Positions 58,140-64,000 of a stretch of 64,000 bases of DNA are shown one piece after another. Each line of letters opens with the position of its first letter. The first letter of the stretch is position 1. The stretch is from Planctomycetaceae bacterium (GTDB lineage Bacteria; Planctomycetota; Planctomycetia; Planctomycetales; Planctomycetaceae). Both the position numbers and the translations under genes were made by a program. The notes under the pieces are model-generated. The model was given only the letters and a program-made list of their open reading frames with translations, was not told the origin of the DNA and did not search any database. The DNA is taken from the NCBI GenBank assembly GCA_021732975.1, contig JAKFWC010000023.1:372001-436000 (forward strand). The letters run 5' to 3'.

Positions 58140-59417
58140 GTGCCTGCTCCAGAAGGCGAGATCCCTGCCGAGCCGATCCTCATTGACGACATCACCGTCG
58201 CCGATGTCTCTCAGGATGAAGACCTCGTCGAGATGGAAATTGTCGACGAGGTGATTGTTCTCGAATCGGAACCGCCTCCCGTTCCGCAACGAGAGGTCGT
58301 GCTGATTGGTGCAGGGCACGCGCATCTGCAGATTGTTCAGTGGTGGCGAAAACAGCCTCTGCCCGGCGTGCGGATGACGTTGGTCTCCGCGTTCGACCGT
58401 GCGGCTTACAGCGGTATGCTGGCGGGGGTGATGGCCGGTCAGTTTGAGCCGGACGAGATGCTCATCGACTTGCCGAAGTTATGTGCGCGATCGAACGTCG
58501 AACTTATTGTGGATCGGGCCATCCGACTCAATCCCACCACTCGGCAGATTGAACTTGCGCATCAACCAACGCGGACGTTCAACGTGGCCTCCATCAACAT
58601 CGGTTCGGTTCCGGGCAACGAATCGTTGTGGCAGAGTCATCGCATGCTCTTGTCGATCAAACCAATCGCGACATTCTGGCAACGGTTCCAGATGCGGCAG
58701 CAGGAACTCCTCGCCCAGTGGCGCGATGCTCAGCTCCCCAAGCGATTGCAGTTGGCGATTGTCGGTGCCGGAACCGCGGGATTGGAACTCGCGCTCTGTC
58801 TCGAAGAGCGCATTCACAACGAAGACTTGCCGTTTGAAGTGCATCTCGTGGACGGCGCGAAGGAAATCTGGCCGACCGCATCGCCCAGAGCGATTCACCG
58901 CGCCCGTAAACTACTGGAGTCTCGCGGCATCGATGTGCATTTGGGGCAACGGATCGTGGGTTGCGATGAAGAGGGGCGAAATGCCTTGATTCTCGATGAT
59001 GGTTCACGCCTGCGCTGCGATCTGGCGATCTGGACGACGACGACTGCGCCGCCGTCGGTGCTCAAGGGATTTCTGCTGCCGCAGTCGGACCGTGGTTTTC
59101 TGCTGGTGGACCGCACACTCCGTGCGAGCACGGATCCCCCCGTCTTTGCTGTGGGTGATGCGGCCGACTTCCCGATACCGGCTGTAAAAACGGTCGCGGA
59201 TTCCGTTCGCCAAGGGCCGGTGCTTTGGCACAATTTGTGCGCGGTTCTGAGCGGACAGCCGTTGAAAGCATACGATCTCCAGCCTGACGGCGTCACGTTG
59301 CTGGCCTGTGGCGATGGCACTGCGATCTTCGACTGCCGCGGCTGGGTCTTTCGCAGTCAGTGGGCCTGGTGGTGGAAACATCGGAGCGACCGGGCATTTG
59401 TGCGACGGTTTCGGTGA
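58140..59417 (+). CDS. FAD-dependent oxidoreductase of the SelD-associated (TIGR03169-like) type
   Basis: The protein has 425 residues from the GTG at 58140, which has GGGGGA 7 bases upstream. After an unusual ~55-residue acidic N-terminus come 'REVVLIGAGHAHLQIVQWWR' (FAD-binding), 'LPGVRMTLVSAFDRAAYSGM LAGVMAGQFEPDEMLIDLPK LC', a second dinucleotide site 'LQLAIVGAGTAGLELALCLE', and 'PPVFAVGDAADFPIPAVKTV ADSVRQGPVLWHNL'. This matches the FAD-oxidoreductase domain that elsewhere is fused to selenide-water dikinase; here it stands alone. Electron acceptor and donor are unknown. The C-terminus ends in an aromatic patch (WVFRSQWAWWWKHRSDRAFV). An ATG at 58026 would lie in the repeat and is unlikely. 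Confidence 0.85.
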   Translation: MPAPEGEIPAEPILIDDITVADVSQDEDLVEMEIVDEVIVLESEPPPVPQREVVLIGAGHAHLQIVQWWRKQPLPGVRMTLVSAFDRAAYSGMLAGVMAGQFEPDEMLIDLPKLCARSNVELIVDRAIRLNPTTRQIELAHQPTRTFNVASINIGSVPGNESLWQSHRMLLSIKPIATFWQRFQMRQQELLAQWRDAQLPKRLQLAIVGAGTAGLELALCLEERIHNEDLPFEVHLVDGAKEIWPTASPRAIHRARKLLESRGIDVHLGQRIVGCDEEGRNALILDDGSRLRCDLAIWTTTTAPPSVLKGFLLPQSDRGFLLVDRTLRASTDPPVFAVGDAADFPIPAVKTVADSVRQGPVLWHNLCAVLSGQPLKAYDLQPDGVTLLACGDGTAIFDCRGWVFRSQWAWWWKHRSDRAFVRRFR

Positions 59418-59448
59418 TCTCGGATTCCTGTCGCCGACCGAAGAGCAA

Positions 59449-59520
59449 GAGGTCCACAGATTTCGCCGATTCACCCAGATTCAGAGAGGAGATTCCTCAA
59501 ATCGTCGCGAATCTCTGAAG
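59449..59520. repeat. Degraded CACAGATT-type repeat
   Basis: TCCACAGATTTCGCCGATTC, ACCCAGATTCAGAGAGGAGA and GCGAATCTCTGAAG contain repeated AGATT/AATCT units that can pair. Such 'cacagatt...cagattc' stretches are often scattered in planctomycete genomes. It lies between the FAD gene and the haem-motif gene and may include the latter's upstream region. Confidence 0.4.
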
Positions 59521-59598
59521 TCTATGAATGCTCTTCGCATTGGTCGTTCGGTATGACAAGAATGAAACGGCTATGATCGGCCCCGGTGAGATATTCGC

Positions 59599-60732
59599 AT
59601 GGCCCACAAATCGATTCACACACTCACTCTGCTGACGGTGGTGTTGTGCTCGTGTGAATGGGGTTTTGCCGATGAACCATCGCCGTTTCCGCCGCTGCCG
59701 TTTGGTGGCGCGCCGATTGACTATTGGGGCGAGAGCGACGACGCGGTGTCGCGGATGAAGCGCGCGATCGACGCCGGACGCGTGGAATTGGCAGAGGACG
59801 AGCGCTGGGGACTCCTCCCAAGTTTGCTGCGCGAGCTCGATTTATCACCGGACTCGCAGATGCTGAAGTGGTCCTCGGGGTCGCCGCATCGGGAGATCGG
59901 GCCGATGCAGCCGCGGGCGATTTATTTCCGTGACGATCTTGCGCTGGCATGGTTTCCGGGGACGCCGCACATCGAGATCGCCGTGCAGCATCCGCGCAAA
60001 GGGACGTTGTTTTATACGGTGACTTCAACCACCAACGGTGCACGGATCGAACGACCGCAACGCTGTCTTGCGTGTCACACGGGGGCGAACACGGGGACTG
60101 ATGTTCCCGGTTGGCAGTTGCATTCGGATGTTTCCGTGAAAGACGCCGGGGCATCACCGTGGCGGAACCTTACCTCCCCCGCGTTGCCCTTCGAGAAACG
60201 CTGGCAGGCATGGTACGTCACGGGAAGCGTTCGACTGCCATCCGGGCGTCCGTTCGATGGCAAACTCCGCGGGGCATATCACCGTGACACCAGTGACCCG
60301 GCAGCGCTGCTCGTGCGCGATCACTGGTTGCTGGGGATGAACCTGGTCACACGGTGGAGCTACGAACAGCAACTCCAACGGCCCAGTGACAAGACCACGG
60401 TAGCGGTAGTCCGATATTTGTTGATGCGTGACGAAGTCCCGTTGCCGAAACCGCTGCCACGAGAGACGGCATTCATCAAAGCGTGGGAGAAGACGGGGCC
60501 GCGCGATGAACACGGTCGGTCACTACGCGATCTCGATTTGCAGACCCGTACGTTTCGATACGCCGTCAGCCCGCTTTTGCTCACGTCGATGGTGCAGGAG
60601 CAGCCGCGCGAATGGCGATTGGCCCTCTACCGTGCGATTCGTGACGAACTGGATGTCCGTCGTGATGGGGCACGAATCGCCGAAACCTGCGTCATTCTGC
60701 GGGCGACCGTTCCCGATTGGCCCGAGCCGTGA
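59599..60732 (+). CDS. Secreted protein with a single CxxCH haem motif, unknown function
   Basis: The protein has 377 residues. The signal peptide MAHKSIHTLTLLTVVLCSCE is cleaved near GFADEP. Mid-protein 'IERPQRCLACHTGANTGTDV' holds one CxxCH, a covalent-haem site expected in the periplasm. Nearby 'FYTVTSTTNGARIERPQ' and 'DHWLLGMNLVTRWSYEQQLQ' recall a family of planctomycete proteins I cannot name. No other catalytic motif is evident. GGTGAG precedes the ATG. It converges with the TIGR03009-like gene (18-base gap). Confidence 0.8.
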   Translation: MAHKSIHTLTLLTVVLCSCEWGFADEPSPFPPLPFGGAPIDYWGESDDAVSRMKRAIDAGRVELAEDERWGLLPSLLRELDLSPDSQMLKWSSGSPHREIGPMQPRAIYFRDDLALAWFPGTPHIEIAVQHPRKGTLFYTVTSTTNGARIERPQRCLACHTGANTGTDVPGWQLHSDVSVKDAGASPWRNLTSPALPFEKRWQAWYVTGSVRLPSGRPFDGKLRGAYHRDTSDPAALLVRDHWLLGMNLVTRWSYEQQLQRPSDKTTVAVVRYLLMRDEVPLPKPLPRETAFIKAWEKTGPRDEHGRSLRDLDLQTRTFRYAVSPLLLTSMVQEQPREWRLALYRAIRDELDVRRDGARIAETCVILRATVPDWPEP

Positions 60733-60750
60733 CGGACGATCAACCACCAC

Positions 60751-61812
60751 CTACTTGGGCGTAAAACGCTGGCCGCTCGTCGCGGTCCCGGTCTGCGTAC
60801 CGCTGCGGGGAACGATGCCATTGTTCGGGCGCGGGCTTCCGGTGTTGGGTGGAAACACCGGGGCCGTCGATTTGCCATTGAGGGGGACGATCTTATTCTT
60901 CGCCCCATTGGGAACGGGACCACCCAGTTGTTCAACCGGGGGCGGTTGGACGAGCTTATAGCTGCGAAGATTGGGTTTGAACGGATCGCCAACGAAAATG
61001 TCTTTCGCCTTCGCCATGAAGCCGGAGTTGTTGACGTTCACTTCCTGAAAGATGTACTGCGTGGTAATCGTTCCGGCGGGGTCCACCAGACTAACGAACA
61101 TCGGCAGGTACTTTTGCGTGTCGAGAACGATTTCTGCGCGGATGAAGTTCTGCGCATCCTTCGCCTGGAGCGGAATCGCTGTGATGCGGGCGAAATGCTT
61201 TTCCGCATCGTACTGGATCAGTTCCATCTGAAACCGCTGTTTCGCCACGGCGGCTTTCATGCCGAACAGGAACGGCAGCGGACTCTCGATGATGTTAGCC
61301 CCCTGCATATCTTCAGGCAGCGGAATGGCCTCGTATTGTTTTTGAAGCTCATCAATCATCAGGACCTGTTTGCCGTCGCAGATCCATTTTTCATCGCGAT
61401 CGGCGGTGAGCGAGTAGGCTTCACCTTCCTTCGTCTTCTTGGGACTGACGGCGCCTTCTTTGGGCGGCGTGCCTTTCAGATCGATCCGGCCTTTGTCGGG
61501 AGCTTCAAAGTAAAAGACACCTGCGGCCCGTGCATCGGTCGCGAAAACCGAATTGCTGCGAGACCGGATGTGTTTGCCGTCCAGCGATTTGATCTTCGCC
61601 GAACTGATTTCCCAGTTGCGCAACAGCGCATCGAGCCGCGGATCGGATGCGGGAGCCGCGGCGGCGGGCCGGGGAACATCGGCACCCGCGGGAGCGACGA
61701 TTCGCGGTGTCACCTTGGCTTTGCCGGGCTGGGCTTGAGCCAGCGCGATGCCGGTGGCCAGCGACAAAACGGCGAGGAACACCCCAGCGAACGTGCGAAG
61801 ACTGCGTGTCAT
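60751..61812 (-). CDS. Exported TIGR03009-like (LolA-type) planctomycete protein
   Basis: The protein has 353 residues. The signal 'MTRSLRTFAGVFLAVLSLAT' is cleaved near AQAQPG. 'RLDALLRNWEISSAKIKSLD GKHIRSR', 'YFEAPDKGRIDLKGTPPKEG', 'YSLTADRDEKWICDGKQVLM IDELQKQYEAIPLPEDMQGA NIIESPLPFLFGMKA' and 'QYIFQEVNVNNSGFMAKAKD' follow the pattern of the planctomycete TIGR03009 domain, which resembles outer-membrane lipoprotein carrier folds. The C-terminal ~60 residues are Pro/Gly/Asn-rich. Function is unknown. The start is the ATG at 61812; longer frames break the signal peptide. Confidence 0.82.
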   Translation of the reverse strand: MTRSLRTFAGVFLAVLSLATGIALAQAQPGKAKVTPRIVAPAGADVPRPAAAAPASDPRLDALLRNWEISSAKIKSLDGKHIRSRSNSVFATDARAAGVFYFEAPDKGRIDLKGTPPKEGAVSPKKTKEGEAYSLTADRDEKWICDGKQVLMIDELQKQYEAIPLPEDMQGANIIESPLPFLFGMKAAVAKQRFQMELIQYDAEKHFARITAIPLQAKDAQNFIRAEIVLDTQKYLPMFVSLVDPAGTITTQYIFQEVNVNNSGFMAKAKDIFVGDPFKPNLRSYKLVQPPPVEQLGGPVPNGAKNKIVPLNGKSTAPVFPPNTGSPRPNNGIVPRSGTQTGTATSGQRFTPK

Positions 61813-61948
61813 AGCACCGGTCATCCTGATCGGTAGTCGGCCCGTCGAGCGCGCCACTGCGCACACCCACTCCATTCGGGGCGGGGGATTTTATCGGCGA
61901 CTCGCAATCGGGCCTAGACCGGTTTCTTCAGGCGTCTTCATGAAACAG

Positions 61949-61980
61949 AGAAGCCCAGGGAATGCATTCCCTGGGCTTCT
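61949..61980. terminator. Perfect 32-base palindrome, CCCAGGGA family
   Basis: AGAAGCCCAGGGAATG is followed at once by its exact reverse complement. It lies 31 bases beyond the stop codon of the Cys-rich secreted protein and before the TIGR03009-like start. Confidence 0.8.
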
Positions 61981-62011
61981 CTTCAATCAGCGATCTCGGT
62001 TGGAACCGGGA

Positions 62012-62401
62012 TCAATCATCGTAATCCACCACAATCGTCCCGCGGGACGACGTGATTTCGACTTCGTAGCTGCCGAAGTCGTAGGTGATCTTTCGGCCAT
62101 TCCGCTTGCACTTGGTTTCGTAGCAATCGCACGGCGGGACGCAGATCTTGATGAACACACAATCTTGGGCGCAGCACGAATTGCACGGATCCGGACACGG
62201 ATTCGGCACGGCGACGATCTTTTCCACCGCACACGGGTGGATGTTCTTCAGATCCTTGTAACGGACGTTGCAATACAGGGCCGCCGGAGCAACACCCGTA
62301 ATGATCGTCCCCTCGGGAATCGGCGCGGGCGGCACTTGGGCAGCCTGGACCATTCCCGCGAGCGCCACCACAGCGCTGCATACCATCGACATCAACTTCA
62401 T
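62012..62401 (-). CDS. Secreted cysteine-rich protein
   Basis: The protein has 129 residues. The signal peptide MKLMSMVCSAVVALAGMVQA leads to a mature chain with 11 Cys, most in a central cluster 'NPCPDPCNSCCAQDCVFIKI CVPPCDCYETKCKRNGRK', then a beta-rich acidic tail 'SYEVEITSSRGTIVVDYDD'. The spacing suggests a disulfide-knotted or metal-binding fold. An AGGAGG Shine-Dalgarno lies 10 bases before the ATG, so it is well expressed on sequence grounds. I recognise no family. It is divergent from the haem lipoprotein gene, with a 464-base gap. Confidence 0.82.
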   Translation of the reverse strand: MKLMSMVCSAVVALAGMVQAAQVPPAPIPEGTIITGVAPAALYCNVRYKDLKNIHPCAVEKIVAVPNPCPDPCNSCCAQDCVFIKICVPPCDCYETKCKRNGRKITYDFGSYEVEITSSRGTIVVDYDD

Positions 62402-62865
62402 TGCGGCTCAACCTCCTGAAAAAACCTGTTCGGGTAACCGCCACTGCTCCCCGAACAATCCCAACCGAAACTCCATACCCGATCATCAAACACGACTGCC
62501 AGTAGCGATGCAACGTGTCTGGAGACAGTTCTCAAGGAGAGTCTTCGACGTTTTTCGGCCTCGGACCGGCAAAATCTGCCGATCACCAGCCGTTTCTGCC
62601 CATACACTTACCAATTAGGAGTACTAGGAAAAGCGTGCTGAGACAAGCGACTGCCGGAAAAGTCGTTGCATTTTCTGTGAAATGCGTATTTCACCCGAAA
62701 TGTACCGAATGGCACCACTTTTCAGCGGGGAGTGGTCGTTTCGCCAAACCGGAAGCGGATAAATGGGATTTGCCTTGGGAATGTCATGTGGGATACGATC
62801 AATTCACGGATCGATTTCGCCCCGGTACTCTCACGGGCGAAATCCGGGAACTTCGTAGGATCACG
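62402..62865. other. Divergent intergenic region without a gene
   Basis: 464 bases between divergent secreted-protein genes. The open plus-strand frame through it has no motif, no signal peptide and no ribosome site before 62866. It contains an 18-base palindrome (listed separately) and TTAGGAGTACTAGGAAAA near 62616. No promoter could be assigned with confidence. Confidence 0.4.
62677..62694. promoter_or_regulatory. Possible operator palindrome GTGAAAT-N4-ATTTCAC
   Basis: The arms GTGAAAT and ATTTCAC are perfect inverted copies around GCGT, in the middle of the divergent 464-base region. The second-strand gene starts 276 bases away and the plus-strand gene 172 bases away. The TGAAAT half-site recurs nearby as CGAAAT (62695), so a dimeric regulator is possible. 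Confidence 0.35.
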
Positions 62866-63933
62866 ATGATGATTTCGCTGGGGGACGGATGCCGCAAGTT
62901 TTGCGCAGGGCTGGTCGCTTGCGTGGCGTTAGTGGGTTGCGCCAACGGCGGACCATCGACCCCCGCCGGTGAGGGCAAGACGGCCGCCGGGTCCGGTACG
63001 AAGGTGAAACCCGGTAAGGCGAAATCCAACGAACCGGTCTCCAGCGCGGTAAAAGTGGATGCCGATGGTCGGAAATGGCTGGGCGATATTCCCGTGGATG
63101 TCTTCTTCGATGACCCGTTAGCCATCGTCGCTGATTCGGCCAAGGTCACCCCGGCGGCTCCCACCACGACGGAAATGCCGGCCGAGCCCACTCCCGATAA
63201 ACCCGCACCGACGGCCACCGCGACCGCGGGCGGCATGGGCAGTAACTGGAAAGACCTGATCTCCATCGATCAATTGCAGTCCGAAACGAAACGGATCCGC
63301 AATCATCTGACAGTCGCGCTGCAATCCGGCGGGACTTACAACGGCCATTACAAAGAGTTGCAGGTCGATGGCGCGGTGCTGGCTGCCATCGCGAACATCA
63401 TCGTTGATCATCCCGAGAGCGTGACGTGGAAACCTAACGCGAAATACATTCGCGACTATGGACTCGATCTCAGCGAGGCCTCCAAAGCTCTGGGCAAAGA
63501 GGCATACGAAAAGTCGCAAACGGCTGCGGAAAAAGTGACTGCCGTCCTCGATGGGAATGCTCCCAGCGACGACAATATCGCCCCGAAGCGACCGTTCGGC
63601 GAAGTCGCCCATCGTGCCGGAGTGATGAAACGCATCGAAAAGGCCTCGGAATGGATGCGATCAAACATTGCCACCGAGGGGAAATTCAAAAGCGAACTCG
63701 AACAGATTCAGAATGAAGCGACGATGATTGCCACGCTCGGCACCGTGGTGACGGACGAAAGCTATGAATCCGCCGGGGAAGAAGACTATAAAGGTTGGGC
63801 GAAGAATCTGGTCGACGGTGCCCGCGAAGCCGTGCAATCGACGCAGGATCAAGCCTTCCCGAAATTCCAGAGCGCGATCAATAAGATCAACAAAGCCTGC
63901 CAGGACTGCCACGCCAGCTACGGTAACGGCTAA
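62866..63933 (+). CDS. Lipoprotein with C-terminal haem motif (cytochrome c'-like), unknown function
   Basis: The protein has 355 residues. AGGA lies 5 bases before the chosen ATG. The leader 'FCAGLVACVALVGCANGG' has a lipobox (LVGC), so it is an anchored lipoprotein. A Pro/Ala/Thr-rich linker (about 30-125) follows. Residues about 125-355 are helical ('LISIDQLQSETKRIRNHLTV', 'SEASKALGKEAYEKSQTAAE') and end with 'SAINKINKACQDCHASYGNG'. The CxxCH at the very end of a helical bundle is the layout of cytochrome c'/c-556. It probably carries electrons or binds small ligands in the periplasm. A 38-base hairpin region follows the stop. No partner genes are evident. Confidence 0.85.
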   Translation: MMISLGDGCRKFCAGLVACVALVGCANGGPSTPAGEGKTAAGSGTKVKPGKAKSNEPVSSAVKVDADGRKWLGDIPVDVFFDDPLAIVADSAKVTPAAPTTTEMPAEPTPDKPAPTATATAGGMGSNWKDLISIDQLQSETKRIRNHLTVALQSGGTYNGHYKELQVDGAVLAAIANIIVDHPESVTWKPNAKYIRDYGLDLSEASKALGKEAYEKSQTAAEKVTAVLDGNAPSDDNIAPKRPFGEVAHRAGVMKRIEKASEWMRSNIATEGKFKSELEQIQNEATMIATLGTVVTDESYESAGEEDYKGWAKNLVDGAREAVQSTQDQAFPKFQSAINKINKACQDCHASYGNG

Positions 63934-63937
63934 GAAG

Positions 63938-63970
63938 CCCAGCCATCGCCATGGCTGGGAAGTTTTTCTT
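63938..63970 (+). terminator. Terminator hairpin, CCCAGCCAT family, with T-run
   Basis: CCCAGCCAT / ATGGCTGGG (9 bp, perfect) flank CGCC and are followed by AAGTTTTTCTT, a convincing intrinsic terminator 4 bases after the stop codon. The same core is at 20028-20053. Confidence 0.85.
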
Positions 63971-64000
63971 CTCAAAAGTCAAAATGGAGCCCGGCGTGCA

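Overview
The window looks like chromosomal DNA of a planctomycete (order Planctomycetales; genus not resolved). Several lineage-marked families support this: a cytochrome-c/DUF1549/DUF1553 protein next to a DUF1501 protein (51.9-56.5 kb), a TIGR03000-like and a TIGR03009-like secreted protein, a DUF1080 protein, a formylglycine-type sulfatase, several PQQ-propeller proteins, and response-regulator and FHA proteins of planctomycete style. GTG starts and Shine-Dalgarno-poor starts are common. MurA is present with its active-site Cys, so peptidoglycan precursor synthesis is encoded. I see no phage, insertion sequence, CRISPR array or integrase; this is core chromosome with lineage-specific secreted proteins.

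Layout. 0-9.5 kb: the end of an LRR lipoprotein gene, proC, a degenerate HD-GYP/PAS/GGDEF signalling protein, a large secreted PQQ-propeller with a 58-codon membrane-protein gene in front of it, a thioesterase, and a Pro-rich secreted protein. 9.7-16 kb: murA, tRNA-Glu, csrA, an HU protein, a receiver/zinc-ribbon protein, an FHA protein, a cupin and a small membrane protein. 16-29.4 kb: truD with a secreted propeller, a GGDEF protein, a thioredoxin-trypsin fusion, then a run of minus-strand secreted catabolic-type genes (DUF1080, PQQ-propeller, beta-helix, Dabb, sugar dehydrogenase, xylose-isomerase-like TIM barrel) with trmB among them. 29.5-34.9 kb: a compact five-gene minus-strand operon around a MutL-type ASKHA ATPase, with a barrel-sandwich/KOW-like protein, an FN3-DUF6754-like membrane protein and a polytopic membrane protein. 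No B12-dependent mutase lies nearby. This is the best candidate for an undescribed system. 35-44.4 kb: tatD, an unknown helical protein and the membrane arm of complex I (nuoH-J-K-L-M-N, no nuoI). 44.8-51.8 kb: an M20 amidohydrolase, a sulfatase, rpsD, adk, a sugar-nucleotide epimerase and folC. 51.9-64 kb: the planctomycete cytochrome/DUF1501 pair, an unknown membrane protein, pyrE, a SelD-associated-type FAD oxidoreductase, a haem-motif secreted protein, a TIGR03009-like protein, a Cys-rich secreted protein and a C-terminal-haem lipoprotein.

A theme of the window is punctuation by inverted repeats. At least seven families of palindromic elements lie between genes, most within about 100 bp of a stop codon (3.9, 8.6, 9.7, 16.06, 20.0, 22.1, 22.9, 24.4, 25.2, 26.6, 27.1, 32.7, 35.0, 50.4, 54.9, 58.0, 61.9 and 63.9 kb). 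In two places (the folC 3' end and the start of the FN3-DUF6754-like gene) the repeat is part of the coding sequence. Short members are probably intrinsic terminators; longer ones may be mobile REP-like elements.

Functions come from recognised motifs read by eye. No database search was run. Start codons were chosen from Shine-Dalgarno spacing, signal peptides and family length, and several differ from the longest possible reading frame.
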